A stretch of DNA of 64,000 nucleotides from Poseidonocella sp. HB161398. Lineage in GTDB: Bacteria; Pseudomonadota; Alphaproteobacteria; Rhodobacterales; Rhodobacteraceae. The stretch covers positions 23,281 through 87,280 of the forward strand of contig NZ_VATA01000028.1 in the NCBI RefSeq assembly GCF_005870025.1. Reading direction: 5' to 3'. Of the stretch, positions 18,676 through 30,291 are shown piece by piece. How positions within the stretch are numbered: position 1 is the first letter of the stretch; the number at the start of each line of letters is the position of its first letter. The translations under genes were made by a program, and so were the position numbers. The notes under the pieces are model-generated. The model was not told where the DNA came from. It made no database searches and worked only from the letters and a program-made list of their open reading frames with translations.

Positions 18676-18800
18676 GCGGCGCCCGGGCGGGCCGGGGCTA
18701 GGCGAAACATCGAGGTTGTGCCATATTTTGCTGGTCCGCAGCGCCAGAACGGCGCGGCCCGCCCAAGGCTTGACCTTCGCGTCGCGGAGTCCTAATGCCA

Positions 18801-18862
18801 GCTATCGTGGCGCTTTGTTCACCGGATTGCGGGCCACGTTAAAAATTCCGCTAAAGAGGTCG
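18801..18862 (+). promoter_or_regulatory. SAM-II riboswitch upstream of metZ
   Basis: The stretch contains stem CGTGGC (18806-18811) / GCCACG (18833-18838), the loop with CTTTG...ACCGG...TTGC, and the 3' block CACGTTAAAA...CCGCTAAAGAGG, which matches the conserved SAM-II (metA) aptamer from alphaproteobacteria. CTTT in the loop can pair with AAAG of CTAAAGAG to form the pseudoknot. It ends about 48 bases before the metZ start, where a GAGGGC/GCCCTC hairpin follows (about 18862-18877). Binding SAM would lower metZ expression. Identified by eye from the consensus. Confidence 0.85.
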
Positions 18863-18910
18863 AGGGCAGGGCCCTCCCCACTCTTCCCGGGTACTGAAAA
18901 GGAGACGCGC

Positions 18911-20116
18911 ATGGCGGACGATCTGAAGATTTCCGGGAAAGCGGGATGGCAGCCCCGGACCAAGCTGGTGCATGGCGGCACCCGGCGCAGCCAGTACAAC
19001 GAGGTCAGCGAGTCGATCTTCCTGACCCAGGGCTTCGTCTACGACACCGCCGAGCAGGCCGAGGCGCGGTTCAAGACCGTCGGTCCGGACGAGTTCATCT
19101 ATGCCCGCTACGGCAACCCGACCGTGGCGATGTTCGAGGAGCGCGCCGCGCTGCTGGAAGGCGCGGAAGACGCCTTTGCCTGCGCCTCCGGCATGGCGGC
19201 GGTCTCGGGCGCGCTGACCTCGATGCTGCAGGCGGGCGACCATATCGTCTCGGCCAAGGCGCTGTTCGGCTCCTGCCTCTACGTGGTGGAGAACATCCTG
19301 TCGCGCTACGGCGTCGAGGTGACCTTCGTCGACGGCACCGACCTGGAGGCCTGGAAGGCCGCCGTGCGCCCCGACACCAAGGCGGTCTTCCTCGAGGCGA
19401 TCTCCAACCCGACGCTGGAAATCGCCGACCTGCGCGCGATCTCGCAGATCGCCCATGACAACGGCGCGCTGGTGCTCGTCGACAACGTCTTCGCCACCCC
19501 GGTCTTCCAGCGCTCGCTGGAGCTGGGCGCCGATGTCGTGATCTACTCCGCGACCAAGCACATGGACGGCCAGGGCCGGGTGCTGGGCGGCATCGTGCTG
19601 GGCACGAAGGAGTTCATCCGCGGCACGCTCGAGCCCTACATGAAGCATACCGGCGGCTCGATGTCGCCCTTCAACGCCTGGGTGCTGCTGAAGGGGCTGG
19701 AGACCATGGCGCTGCGCTGCGACGCGCAGGCGGATGCGGCCGAGGCGCTGGCTGCCGCGCTCGACGGCCATCCGAAGCTGTCCCGCGTGATCTTCCCGGG
19801 GCTCGAGAGCCATGCCCAGCACGCGCTCGCCAAGGCGCAGATGTCGCGTCCGGGCACGATGCTGGCGATCGAGCTGAAGGGCGGCAAGGACGCGGCCTTC
19901 CGCGTGCTGAACGCGCTCGAGGTCTTCATCATCTCGAACAACCTGGGCGACGCGAAATCCATCGTCACCCATCCGGCGACCACCACGCATTCGCGGCTTT
20001 CGGACGAGCAGAAGGCCGAGCTGGGCATCGCGCCGGGGCTGGTGCGGATCTCCTGCGGGCTCGAGGATCCGGCCGATCTGGTGGCCGACCTGCTGGCGGC
20101 GCTGGAACAGGCATGA
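18911..20116 (+). CDS. metZ: O-succinylhomoserine sulfhydrylase
   Basis: 401 residues, PLP-dependent Cys/Met metabolism family: TKLVHGGTRRSQYNEVSESI, ASGMAAVSGALTSMLQAGDH, the PLP lysine at residue 216 in YSATKHMDGQGRVLGG, and SLGDA-like NNLGDAKSIVTHPATTTHSR. It makes homocysteine from O-succinyl- (or O-acetyl-) homoserine and sulfide. The open frame reaches back to 18716, but the ATG at 18911 has an ideal AAAAGGAGA site and lies just after the SAM-II riboswitch. The stop overlaps the GNAT start. Confidence 0.93.
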   Translation: MADDLKISGKAGWQPRTKLVHGGTRRSQYNEVSESIFLTQGFVYDTAEQAEARFKTVGPDEFIYARYGNPTVAMFEERAALLEGAEDAFACASGMAAVSGALTSMLQAGDHIVSAKALFGSCLYVVENILSRYGVEVTFVDGTDLEAWKAAVRPDTKAVFLEAISNPTLEIADLRAISQIAHDNGALVLVDNVFATPVFQRSLELGADVVIYSATKHMDGQGRVLGGIVLGTKEFIRGTLEPYMKHTGGSMSPFNAWVLLKGLETMALRCDAQADAAEALAAALDGHPKLSRVIFPGLESHAQHALAKAQMSRPGTMLAIELKGGKDAAFRVLNALEVFIISNNLGDAKSIVTHPATTTHSRLSDEQKAELGIAPGLVRISCGLEDPADLVADLLAALEQA

Positions 20117-20586
20117 CGCTGTCGCTGCGGCGGGGCGGGGCAGAGGATGCCCCCGCCCTGGCGCGGATCTTCCGGGCCTGCATCCTGCGCGGGACCAAGG
20201 GCGCCTATTCCGCCGAGCAGCGCCTGGCCTGGGCCGGGTCGCGCCCGGATGCCGAAAGCTGGGCCGCGCGGGTTTCCGATGTCGATCTGTGGATCCTCGA
20301 GGAGGACGGCGCGCCGGTCGGCTTCGCCGGTCTGCAGGGCGACAATTTCGACCTGCTCTTCGTCCATCCCGACCATGCCGGCCGCGGGCATTCGCGGCTG
20401 TTGCACGAGGCGCTGGTGGCCGAGGCGCGGGCGCGCGGCCTGACCGGGCTCGTTGCCCATGCCAGCCATGTCTCCCGCCCCGTCTTCGCCCGCTACGGCT
20501 GGCAGCTCGAGGAAGAGGCCGAGGCCGAGCGCGGCGGCGTGAAGCTGGGCTACGCGGTGATGCGGCTGGCGCTGGCGCCCGCCTGA
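20113..20586 (+). CDS. GNAT-family N-acetyltransferase
   Basis: 157 residues with the GNAT core: GAEDAPALARIFRACI, VGFAGLQGDNFDLLFVHPDH, then the acetyl-CoA loop AGRGHSRLLHEALVAEARAR and the ASHVSRPVFARYGWQLEEE end. The loop is the Q/RxxGxG/A type. Its start overlaps the metZ stop by four bases (ATGA), so it should share SAM-II control. Substrate unknown. Confidence 0.88.
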   Translation: MTLSLRRGGAEDAPALARIFRACILRGTKGAYSAEQRLAWAGSRPDAESWAARVSDVDLWILEEDGAPVGFAGLQGDNFDLLFVHPDHAGRGHSRLLHEALVAEARARGLTGLVAHASHVSRPVFARYGWQLEEEAEAERGGVKLGYAVMRLALAPA

Positions 20587-20596
20587 TCCGGCCGTC

Positions 20597-21532
20597 TCAG
20601 GCCGCGGCGCGGCGCAGGAGCTCGTCGCGGCGCAGCGCCGGGAAGCCGCCCGCATCGACCGCAGCGGCGAACCCCGCGGGATCGCTGCCGGGGGAGGGCA
20701 GGCCCAGGCGGCGCGCCGCAATCTCGGCCGAGCGTCCGGGCGGCGCGGTGCGCGCGGGCGGCAGGGCGGCGTCTTCGAGCCGGCCGGAATATCCCAGAAG
20801 CGCGAAATCGGCCGCATAGAGCTGGCGGGCCAGGGCGGTCTCGGCCGGTCCGAAATGCTCGGCCAGCCGGTCCGCGGCGCCGGTGGCGTGGCGCTTGCCG
20901 ATCACCGCGTAGCTGCCGCCGCCGCTCTCGCCGTAGAAGCGGCGCTTCATCTCGGCGAAATCCGCCTCGAACCGCTCGAAGGCGCCGAGGAAGTCGTAGC
21001 CGATATCGCCGAGGCAGAGCAGCCGCGACTGCGGCGCGAAATGGATGTCGCGCGCCTCTTCGGGAATCGCGGCCAGCGCCTTCAGGAAAGTCCCGAGCGG
21101 GATCCGCGCGTCGGGCGCGAAGCCCAGCTGCGGCAGATGGCGGGCGCGCTCCCAGTCATTGGTCACGATCTTGTCAAGATAGCCTGACAGCAGCCGCGCG
21201 AAGGGATTGCGGGTGAAGGAGAAGCGCCGCCAGCTTCCGGCCAGCGCGGCGCGGCGCGTCGCGGGGGGCAGGGACGAGAGCATGGGCAGCGGCGAGCTGG
21301 CCCGGTCATGCACGTCGCGCCCCTCGGGCGTGCCGCCGGGCGGCGGCGCGGCGCGGTCCTGCATATACGCTTTTATCGCGGTGCAGGCGACCTTTGGCGT
21401 CTCGATATAGACGATGCGGCGGGCGGGATCGGGGTTGGCCAGGTAATCGAGCGTCCCGGCCTGCGCGCCGAGACGGCCGGCCAGATGTCCCAGCGCCCTG
21501 CGGGAGGCGGCACTTTCGGACGGCTTGACCAT
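20597..21532 (-). CDS. Sulfotransferase-family protein
   Basis: 311 residues. The PAPS 5'-phosphosulfate loop is in IVYIETPKVACTAIKAYM and the 3'-phosphate binding segment in RFSFTRNPFARLLSGYLDKI, as in carbohydrate sulfotransferases; FERFEADF and the C-terminal YAADFALLGYS are also typical of bacterial members. It may modify a surface glycan. It is convergent with the GNAT gene and divergent from folE2. No glycan cluster is adjacent. Confidence 0.85.
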   Translation of the reverse strand: MVKPSESAASRRALGHLAGRLGAQAGTLDYLANPDPARRIVYIETPKVACTAIKAYMQDRAAPPPGGTPEGRDVHDRASSPLPMLSSLPPATRRAALAGSWRRFSFTRNPFARLLSGYLDKIVTNDWERARHLPQLGFAPDARIPLGTFLKALAAIPEEARDIHFAPQSRLLCLGDIGYDFLGAFERFEADFAEMKRRFYGESGGGSYAVIGKRHATGAADRLAEHFGPAETALARQLYAADFALLGYSGRLEDAALPPARTAPPGRSAEIAARRLGLPSPGSDPAGFAAAVDAGGFPALRRDELLRRAAA

Positions 21533-21734
21533 GGGCGCGGACCTCTCTAACCCCTCACTGACACATGCACATATTGGCGGCTGCGCGCGCTGCCGGCAAG
21601 GCTATGCCCTGTTGCCGTGCCGCTACGGCCGTCCCTGCATGGAAACTTCACTGGACAACTAGTCGCGGAGCCCCACATAACGCACTGACGGAATAAGATT
21701 AAGCTGCATTGGCAAAACATGGAGACCGGAGGTC

Positions 21735-22835
<1,101 letters not shown>

Positions 22836-22855
22836 CCCCAGGACCTGTTCCGGCG

Positions 22856-22884
22856 CCGCGGCCTCCCGAAAGGGACGGCCGCGG
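22856..22884 (+). terminator. GNRA-loop hairpin after folE2
   Basis: CCGCGGCCTCCC / GGGA-C-GGCCGCGG with a GAAA tetraloop, 21 bases after the folE2 stop and followed by TTCCATTT. A single C is bulged. Good candidate terminator. Confidence 0.6.
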
Positions 22885-23071
22885 TTCCATTTACGCCCCC
22901 CCGTTTTCCATTTCCGGCCCCCCGGACCGGCGGGCAGGGCAGGGGCACATGCCCTTGAAGCGCGGAGGAAAACGGCGGCGCTGACGCATCCGTGCCGCGC
23001 TTGGCGCCCCGCATCGCGCCCGCCCGGCGTCCCCGCTTGACTTGTCCAGGCCCCCGCGCCATCGCAGGATC

Positions 23072-24517
23072 ATGATCGATCTGCGCCCAGTCGCCTATGT
23101 GATCGGCATGCTTGTCGCGGTGCTGGGCGCGACCATGCTGGTGCCGCTCGCGGTGGATCTGGCCTATGGCAATGGCCATTGGCCGGCCTTCCTGACCAGC
23201 GCCGTTCTGGCCTGCCTGGCGGGCGGGCTGACCGCGCTGGCCTGCTCCTCCTCGGCGGGCGAGGGGCTGACGCTGCAGCAGACCTTCCTTCTGACCACGC
23301 TGGTCTGGGTGGCGCTGCCGGCCGCCGGATCGCTGCCCTTCATCTTCGGGGCCACCGATGCGCGGGTGGTCGACGCCTTCTTCGAGGCGATGTCGGGCAT
23401 GACCACCACCGGCTCCACCGTCTTCTCGGGACTCGACACGCTGCCCAAGGGGCTCCTCTTGTGGCGCGGCATGCTGCAATGGTTCGGCGGCATCGGGATC
23501 ATCGTCGTCGCCATGGTGTTCCTGCCCGAACTGCGCATCGGCGGCATGCAGATCTTCCGCTCCGAGGCCTTCGAGACCATGGGCAAGATCCTGCCCCGCG
23601 CGGCCGAGATCGCCAGCCGCATCTCGGTGATCTACGTCGCGCTGACGGTGAGCTGCGCGATCACCTTCTTCGCCTTCGGCATGTCGGGCTTCGATTCCAT
23701 CGTCCATGCGATGACCACGATATCGACCGGCGGCTTCGCCAATTACGATGACTCCTTCGGCCAGTTCAACGCGCCCGAGACCTATGCCTGCTCGATCTAC
23801 ATGATCCTCGCGGCGCTGCCCTTCGTGCGCTACGTCCAGCTGATCCACCAGGGCCCCGTGCCGCTGTGGAAGGACAGCCAGGTCCGCGCCTTCGTCGGCA
23901 CGATCACGGTCATGACGCTGATCCTCTTCGCCTTTGTCGAGCATATCGGCATGGGCGGCGAAGAGGGCTTCCGCGAGGCGCTGTTCAACACCGCCTCGAT
24001 CATGACCGGCACGGGCTACGCCAATACCGACTACATGAAATGGGGCAGCTTCGCGGTCGGCTACTTCTTCTTCGCCGGGCTGATCGGCGGCTGCGCGGGC
24101 TCCACCGCCTGCTCGATCAAGATCTTCCGCTACCAGATCCTCTTTGCCGCGATCATCACCCAGATCAAGCGCATCCACTCGCCCTCCGGCGTGTTCTTCA
24201 CCCGCTTCGAGGGCCGCCGCGTCGATGACGACACGCTGGCCTCGGTGATCGCCTTCTTCGTGATGTTCATCCTGTCGATCGGCGTGCTCTCGGTGGCGCT
24301 GACGCTGACGGGGCTCGATTTCATCACCGCGCTCTCCTCGGCGGCGACGGCGCTGGCCAATATCGGCCCGGGGCTCGGCGACCAGGTGGGACCGGCGGGG
24401 AACTTCGCCGGGCTGAACGATCTGGCGAAATGGCTGCTGAGCTTCGGCATGCTGGCCGGGCGGCTGGAAATCATGGTGGTCTACACGCTTTTCACCATGC
24501 AGTTCTGGCGCGCCTGA
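23072..24517 (+). CDS. trkH: Trk-type potassium uptake membrane subunit
   Basis: 481 residues with four MPM repeats; the selectivity-filter segments are visible as SGMTTTGSTV, TTISTGGFANYD, SIMTGTGYANTD and ALANIGPG, with the gating-loop-like IGGCAGSTACSIKIFR. It is the K+-conducting subunit of Trk/Ktr uptake in the inner membrane and normally needs TrkA, which is not in the window. The ATG at 23072 follows GCAGGATC. A TTG at 23042 is in frame but unlikely. Confidence 0.93.
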   Translation: MIDLRPVAYVIGMLVAVLGATMLVPLAVDLAYGNGHWPAFLTSAVLACLAGGLTALACSSSAGEGLTLQQTFLLTTLVWVALPAAGSLPFIFGATDARVVDAFFEAMSGMTTTGSTVFSGLDTLPKGLLLWRGMLQWFGGIGIIVVAMVFLPELRIGGMQIFRSEAFETMGKILPRAAEIASRISVIYVALTVSCAITFFAFGMSGFDSIVHAMTTISTGGFANYDDSFGQFNAPETYACSIYMILAALPFVRYVQLIHQGPVPLWKDSQVRAFVGTITVMTLILFAFVEHIGMGGEEGFREALFNTASIMTGTGYANTDYMKWGSFAVGYFFFAGLIGGCAGSTACSIKIFRYQILFAAIITQIKRIHSPSGVFFTRFEGRRVDDDTLASVIAFFVMFILSIGVLSVALTLTGLDFITALSSAATALANIGPGLGDQVGPAGNFAGLNDLAKWLLSFGMLAGRLEIMVVYTLFTMQFWRA

Positions 24518-24585
24518 GCCCGCGGCCACTTCCCTTTCCGGTCCCGTCCCGCTAGGAGGCTGGCCAAGACCGTGAGGGGAAAACC

Positions 24586-27000
24586 ATGAAGTTCACTCTG
24601 TCCTGGCTCAAAGACCATCTCGAAACGCAGGCGTCCCTGGACGAGATCGCCTATGCCCTGACCGATCTGGGGCTCGAGGTCGAGGAGATCTCCGATCCGG
24701 CGGAGAAGCTCGCGGGATTTGCCCTGGGCAAGGTCGTGAAGGCCGAGAAGCATCCCGATGCCGACAAGCTGCGCGTCTGCCAGGTCGAGACCGCCGACGG
24801 CCCGACCCAGATCGTCTGCGGCGCGCCCAATGCGCGCGAGGGCATCACCGTCGTCGTGGCCAAGCCCGGCACCTATGTCCCGGGCATCGACATCACCATC
24901 CAGAAGGGCGTGATCCGCGGCCAGGAAAGCTTCGGCATGATGTGCTCGGTCCGCGAGCTCGAGCTGGGCGAGGACCATGACGGCATCATCGAGCTGCCCT
25001 CGGGCGAGGTCGGCCAGAGCTTCCCCGACTGGCTGGCGGCGAACGATCCCGGCAAGGTCGATCCGGTCATCGAGATCGCGATCACCCCGAACCGCCCCGA
25101 CGCGCTCGGCGTGCACGGCATCGCCCGCGACCTCGCGGCCCGCGGCATCGGCACGCTGAAGGCCCGTCCCGTCCCCGCGGTCGAGGCGAAATTCCCCTGT
25201 CCGGTCAGCGTCTCCATCGACGCGGACACTCTGGAGCAGGCGCCGGTCTTCTACGGCCGGCTGATCCGCGGCGTGAAGAACGGCCCCTCGCCGGAATGGA
25301 TGCAGGAGCGGCTGAAATCCGTCGGCCTGCGCCCGATCAGCTTCCTCGTCGACGTGACGAACTTCTTCACCCATGACGTCTGCCGTCCGCTGCACGTCTT
25401 CGATGCCGACAAGATCACCGGCGGCACGCTGCGCCTGCACAAGGCCGCGGGCGGCGAGACCCTGACCGGGCTCGACGAGAAGCTCTACACCTTCGAGCCG
25501 GGCATGACCGTGATCTCCGACGCCGAGGGCCCCGAGAGCATCGGCGGCGTGATGGGCGGGCTGCGGACCGGCTGCACGGACGAGACCGTCAACGTCTTCG
25601 TCGAGGCGGCCTATTTCGACCCGGTCCGCACTGCGCTGACCGGCCGGGCGCTGAAGATCAATTCCGACGCCCGCTACCGCTTCGAGCGCGGCATCGACCC
25701 GCTCTACACCCCCGAGGGGCTGGATGCGGCCTGCGCGATGATCCTCGAGATCGCCGGCGGCGAGGCCTCCGAAGCGGTCACCGCCGGGGCGATGCCCGAC
25801 GTGTCGCGCGCCTACAAGCTCGACGTGGAGCGCTGCCAGAGCCTCGTGGGCATGGAGATCTCCCCCGAGACCCAGCGCGGGACGCTGCGCGCCCTCGGCT
25901 TCGAGCTGGATGCCGAGGACATGGCGACCCCGCCCTCCTGGCGCCCGGACATCCTGGGCGAGGCGGACCTGGTCGAGGAAGTCGCCCGCATCGCCTCGCT
26001 GACCAAGCTCGAGGGGCGGCCGATGGCGCGTGCCCAGGCAGGCGTGCCGAAGCCGATCCTGACCCCGCAGCAGCGGCGCGAGCAGGCGGCGCGGCGGATG
26101 CTGGCGTCGCTCGGCTACAACGAATGCGTCACCTACAGCTTCGTCGATGCCAAGTCGGCCGAGCGCTTCGGCGGCGGCGATGCGGCGCGCGCGCTGGAGA
26201 ACCCGATCTCGGCCGATCTCGGCCATATGCGTCCCGACCTGCTGCCGGGCCTCCTGGCCGCTGCGGCGCGCAACCAGGCGCGCGGCTTTGCCGATCTGGC
26301 GCTCTTCGAGGTCGGCCCGGCCTTCTCTGGCGGCGAGCCCGAGGAGCAGTCGACCCATGTCACCGGCCTGCTGGTCGGCCAGTCGGGCCCGCGCGATCCG
26401 CATGGCGCCCGCCGCGGGATCGACCTCTATGACGCCAAGGCGGACATGGAGGCGGTGCTTTCGGCCGTCGGCGCGCCGGAGAAGGCGCAGATCTTCCGCG
26501 ACACCGCCGACTGGTTCCATCCGGGCCGCTCGGGGCGCGTCGGGCTCGGCCCGAAGAAGACCATCGCGGTCTTCGGCGAGCTGCATCCCCGCGTGCTGGA
26601 GCAGTTCGGCGTGAAGGGCCCTGCGGTCGCCTTCACCGTGCTGCCCGCCGAGGTGCCGCTGCCGAAGAAGTCGGCGACGACGCGCCCGGCGCTGATCCTC
26701 AACGACCTGCAGGCGGTGGAACGCGACTTCGCCTTCGTGGTCGACAGTGCGGTCGAGGCGCTGTCGCTGGTCAATGCCGCGGCGGGCGCCGACAAGGCGC
26801 TGATCGAGTCGGTGCGGGTCTTCGACGAATTCGCCGGCCCGAAGGCCGAGGCGCAGATGGGCGAGGGCCGCAAGTCGCTGGCCATCACCGTGCGCCTGCA
26901 GCCGGTCGAGAAGACCCTGACCGAGAAGGACATCGAGGCGGTCAGCGCCAAGATCGTCGAGAAGGTGAAGAAGGCCACCGGCGCCGAGCTGCGCGGCTGA
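24586..27000 (+). CDS. pheT: Phenylalanine-tRNA ligase beta subunit
   Basis: 804 residues with all PheT domains: MKFTLSWLKDHLETQASLDE, the EMAP/OB-type tRNA-binding domain (residues about 40-150, KHPDADKLRVCQVE, IVCGAPNAREGITV), B3/B4 and B5 domains (RFERGIDPLYTPEGLDA, WRPDILGEADLVEEVARI) and the C-terminal FDX-ACB domain (FDEFAGPKAEAQMGEGRKSL). It forms the alpha2beta2 synthetase with PheS. pheS is not adjacent. A GAGGGGAAAACC leader precedes the ATG. Confidence 0.97.
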   Translation: MKFTLSWLKDHLETQASLDEIAYALTDLGLEVEEISDPAEKLAGFALGKVVKAEKHPDADKLRVCQVETADGPTQIVCGAPNAREGITVVVAKPGTYVPGIDITIQKGVIRGQESFGMMCSVRELELGEDHDGIIELPSGEVGQSFPDWLAANDPGKVDPVIEIAITPNRPDALGVHGIARDLAARGIGTLKARPVPAVEAKFPCPVSVSIDADTLEQAPVFYGRLIRGVKNGPSPEWMQERLKSVGLRPISFLVDVTNFFTHDVCRPLHVFDADKITGGTLRLHKAAGGETLTGLDEKLYTFEPGMTVISDAEGPESIGGVMGGLRTGCTDETVNVFVEAAYFDPVRTALTGRALKINSDARYRFERGIDPLYTPEGLDAACAMILEIAGGEASEAVTAGAMPDVSRAYKLDVERCQSLVGMEISPETQRGTLRALGFELDAEDMATPPSWRPDILGEADLVEEVARIASLTKLEGRPMARAQAGVPKPILTPQQRREQAARRMLASLGYNECVTYSFVDAKSAERFGGGDAARALENPISADLGHMRPDLLPGLLAAAARNQARGFADLALFEVGPAFSGGEPEEQSTHVTGLLVGQSGPRDPHGARRGIDLYDAKADMEAVLSAVGAPEKAQIFRDTADWFHPGRSGRVGLGPKKTIAVFGELHPRVLEQFGVKGPAVAFTVLPAEVPLPKKSATTRPALILNDLQAVERDFAFVVDSAVEALSLVNAAAGADKALIESVRVFDEFAGPKAEAQMGEGRKSLAITVRLQPVEKTLTEKDIEAVSAKIVEKVKKATGAELRG

Positions 27001-27049
27001 GCCATCGCATCGCCGCCGGGGCAGGGCTCCGGCGGGCGGGAATGAAGAA

Positions 27050-27080
27050 GGGGCCGGGTCGATTGCGACCCGGCCCCTTT
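27050..27080. terminator. Intrinsic terminator between pheT and the RND gene
   Basis: GGGGCCGGGTCG / CGACCCGGCCCC, a perfect 12-base stem with an ATTG loop followed by TTTCT. The left side is AAGAAG, so it could work for both convergent genes. Confidence 0.85.
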
Positions 27081-27122
27081 CTATTGTCCCGGTGGCGCCG
27101 CCCGCAGGCGGCGCGGCGCGGT

Positions 27123-30100
27123 TCAGCTCTCTTCGGCGGGGGCGGGCTTGCCGGTCTTGACTGGTTCCATCCCGAGCTTGCCCTTGGCCCATTCGCGTCC
27201 CGTCTGGAAGACGACGTAGAGCGAGGGGATCAGGAACACGCCGATCAGCGCCGCCGCCAGCATGCCGCCGAAGACGCCGGTGCCGACGCCCCGCCGGGTC
27301 AGCTGCGCCGCGCCGGTGGCGGTCACCAGCGGCCAGAGCCCGACGATGAAGGCGATCGAGGTCATCATCACCGCCCGGAACCGGGCGCGGGCGCCGGTCA
27401 CCGCGGCCTCGAGGATCGGCATGCCGTCAATCTCGCGCCGCTCCTTGGCGAATTCGACGATCAGGATGCCGTTCTTGGCGGCAAGCGCGATCAGCACGAC
27501 CAGCCCGATCTGCCCGTAGACATCGAGCGGCAGCCCGGTGACGAGCAGCGCCGCCATCGCGCCGAAGACCCCGACCGAGACCGACAGCAGCACCGGCACC
27601 GGGATCGTCCAGCTTTCGTAGAGCGCGACCAGGAAGAGATAGGCGAAGATCAGCGCCAGCACGAGGATTGCGGTGGTCTGCCCGGCCGCCTCCAGCTCCT
27701 GCAGCGCGGTGCCGGTCCAGTCGAAGCTGTAGCCCTGGGGCAGGTTGTCGGCCGAGATCTCCTCCATCGCCGCCAGCGCCTCGCCCGAGGAGACGCCCGC
27801 CGCAGGGCCGCCATTCATGGTCAGCGCGCGGAAGTTGTTGTAGCGGATGATCGAGGCCGGGCCGGTGATGTACTGCGCCTCGGCCACCGCGGCGACCGGC
27901 ACCATCTCGCCCGCGCTGTTGCGGACATGGATGCGGCCGATATCGGTGGTGCTGGCGCGGTCGGCCTCCTGCGCCTGCAGCGTGACCTGCCAGGACCGGC
28001 CGTAGAGCGTGAAGTCGTTCACGTAGACCGAGCCCAGCGTGCCCTGCAGCGCCGAGAACAGGTCGGAGACCGACACGCCCAGGGTCTGCAGCTTCTCGCG
28101 GTCGATATCGAGGAAGAGCTGCGGGGTATTCGCGGAGAAGGTCGTGTAGGTCGCCGAGAGCCGCGGGTCCTGCGAGGCCGCGAGGGTCAGGCCGGTGGCG
28201 ACCTGCGACAGCTCCTGCGGGCTGCGGCCCTGGGTGTCGAGCAGCATGTACTCGAAGCCCGAGCCGGTGCCGAGCCCGATGATCGGCGGCAGGTTGAAGG
28301 CGAAAACCTGCGCCTCGCGGATCGGGAAGCTCTGGACCATGGCCGACTGGATCGCGGCGAAGACGGTCTCGGAGGGGTCGGTCCGCTCGGCGAAGCTGTC
28401 CATCCGCGCGATCAGGAAGCCCGAGCTCGACTTCGCGGTGCCGTCGAGCATCGAGAAGCCGCCGATCGAGACCACGTCCTTGACCCCGGGCAGGGCGCCG
28501 ATGATGTCCTCGACCTGGGTCAGCACCGCCTGGGTGCGGTTGAGCGAGGCGCCCTCGGGCAGGCGGACCTCGGCGAAGAAGGCGCCCTGGTCCTCGGCGG
28601 GCAGGAAGCCGCCCGGCACCTTGGTCATGATCCAGCCGGCGCTGGCCAGCGCCAGCAGCAGCAGCGCCAGCCCCAGCACCGCGCGGCGGGCGATGGCATG
28701 GGCGACCTTGGCATAGCCGTCGCGGGCATTGTCGATCCGCGCCGAGATCCAGGCCATCACGCCGCGGCGCGGGCCGGAATGCGGCTTCAGGATCATCGCC
28801 GCCAGCGCGGGAGACAGCGACAGCGCGTTGATCGAGGAGATCACCATCGACACCGAAACCGCCACCGCGAACTGCTGGAAGAGCGCGCCGGTGATGCCGG
28901 GAATGAACGCCACCGGCACGAAGACCGACAGCAGCACCAGCGTCGTGGCGATGATCGGCCCGGTGATCTGCCGCATCGCGAGTGAGGTGGCGTCGCGGGC
29001 GGACATGCCCGGATTCTCCTCCATGATGCGCTCGACATTCTCGACCACGACGATCGCGTCGTCGACCACGATGCCGATGGCCAGGACCAGCGCCAGAAGC
29101 GACACGGTGTTGAGCGTGAAGCCCATGGCCAGCATCACCGCGAAGGTCGCCACCAGCGAGACCGGCACCGCGACCACCGGGATCAGCGTCGCCCGCCAGT
29201 TGCCTAGGAAGACGAAGACCACTATGACGACCAGCACGAAGGCCTCGAACAGCGTTTTCTGCACCTCGTCGATCGAGTCGATGATGAATTCGGTCGTGTC
29301 GAAGGTGACGTTGTAGGCGACGTCGTCGGGGAAGTCCTCGGCCGCGCGGTCGAGCGCGGCGATCACCCCTTCGGCCGCCTGCAGCGCATTGGCCCCGGGG
29401 CTCTGGTAGACGCCGATCATCACCGTGTCGGTGCCGTTCAGCCGCGCCGTGGTGTCGTAGTTCTGCGCCCCCAGCCGCACCGTGCCGATATCGCGGATCC
29501 GCAGGAAGGAGCCGTCGGGATTGGCGCGCAGGACGATGTTCTCGAACTCCTCCGGCTCGGCCAGCCGCCCCTTTGTGGTCAGGTTCAGCTGGAAGAGCGG
29601 GTCGTCGGTCATCGGCTGGGCGCCGATCCGGCCGATCGCCGCCTGGGTGTTCTGCGCGCGGATCGCGGCGGTGACATCGGCGGGCGTCAGCCCCAGCTGG
29701 GTCATCCGGTCGACATCGAGGCTGATCCGCATCGAGTAGTCGCGCGTCCCGAAGAGCCGCGCATCGCCCACCCCGGGCACGCGGCGCACGGTGTCGAGGA
29801 TGTTGATCGTCGTGTAGTTCGACAGGAAGAGATCGTCATAGGTGCCGTTCGGCGAGTGGATCGACAGCGCCAGCAGCATCCCGGAGGAGGCCTTGCGCAC
29901 GCTGACGCCGCTGCGGACCACCTCGTCGGGCAGGCCCGACTCGGCCAGCGAGACGCGGTTCTGCACGTTGACTGTGTTCAGGTCGGGGTCGCTGCCCACG
30001 GCGAAGGTCACCGACAGCGAATAGGAGCCGTCCGAGCCGCTGGTCGAGCGCATGTAGAGCATGTCCTCGACGCCGTTGACCTGCTCTTCGATCGCCTGGC

Positions 30101-30287
30101 CGACCGTGGCCTCGACGGTTTCGGCATCGGCGCCGGGATAGACCGCCGAGACGGTGACGACGGGCGGCACGATGTCGGGGAACTGCTCCACCGGCATGCG
30201 GGCCAGCGAGATCAGCCCGGCCAGGGTCAGCACGATGGAGATGACGGCGGCGAAGCGCGGCCGGTCGATGAAGACCTGGGAGATCAT
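27123..30287 (-). CDS. RND efflux pump inner-membrane transporter (HAE1 family)
   Basis: 1,054 residues starting [20 protein letters not shown], with 12 membrane segments, two large periplasmic loops and the relay residues of TM4 in [20 protein letters not shown] (two adjacent Asp). RND motifs [20 protein letters not shown] and the C-terminal half [20 protein letters not shown] are clear. It is a proton-driven multidrug/solvent exporter of the AcrB/MexB type. The ATG is at 30285-30287, four bases after the stop of the membrane-fusion gene. No TolC-like gene or local TetR regulator is present. Confidence 0.95.
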   Translation of the reverse strand: MISQVFIDRPRFAAVISIVLTLAGLISLARMPVEQFPDIVPPVVTVSAVYPGADAETVEATVGQAIEEQVNGVEDMLYMRSTSGSDGSYSLSVTFAVGSDPDLNTVNVQNRVSLAESGLPDEVVRSGVSVRKASSGMLLALSIHSPNGTYDDLFLSNYTTINILDTVRRVPGVGDARLFGTRDYSMRISLDVDRMTQLGLTPADVTAAIRAQNTQAAIGRIGAQPMTDDPLFQLNLTTKGRLAEPEEFENIVLRANPDGSFLRIRDIGTVRLGAQNYDTTARLNGTDTVMIGVYQSPGANALQAAEGVIAALDRAAEDFPDDVAYNVTFDTTEFIIDSIDEVQKTLFEAFVLVVIVVFVFLGNWRATLIPVVAVPVSLVATFAVMLAMGFTLNTVSLLALVLAIGIVVDDAIVVVENVERIMEENPGMSARDATSLAMRQITGPIIATTLVLLSVFVPVAFIPGITGALFQQFAVAVSVSMVISSINALSLSPALAAMILKPHSGPRRGVMAWISARIDNARDGYAKVAHAIARRAVLGLALLLLALASAGWIMTKVPGGFLPAEDQGAFFAEVRLPEGASLNRTQAVLTQVEDIIGALPGVKDVVSIGGFSMLDGTAKSSSGFLIARMDSFAERTDPSETVFAAIQSAMVQSFPIREAQVFAFNLPPIIGLGTGSGFEYMLLDTQGRSPQELSQVATGLTLAASQDPRLSATYTTFSANTPQLFLDIDREKLQTLGVSVSDLFSALQGTLGSVYVNDFTLYGRSWQVTLQAQEADRASTTDIGRIHVRNSAGEMVPVAAVAEAQYITGPASIIRYNNFRALTMNGGPAAGVSSGEALAAMEEISADNLPQGYSFDWTGTALQELEAAGQTTAILVLALIFAYLFLVALYESWTIPVPVLLSVSVGVFGAMAALLVTGLPLDVYGQIGLVVLIALAAKNGILIVEFAKERREIDGMPILEAAVTGARARFRAVMMTSIAFIVGLWPLVTATGAAQLTRRGVGTGVFGGMLAAALIGVFLIPSLYVVFQTGREWAKGKLGMEPVKTGKPAPAEES

Positions 30288-30291
30288 CGGC

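Noticed and set aside
21590..21734. Zur operator in front of folE2
   Set aside because: The fragment CACATAACGCAC hints at half a site, but there is no matching inverted half.
27042..28985. A 647-codon plus-strand frame
   Set aside because: Fully antisense to the RND transporter and low-complexity; no ribosome binding site.
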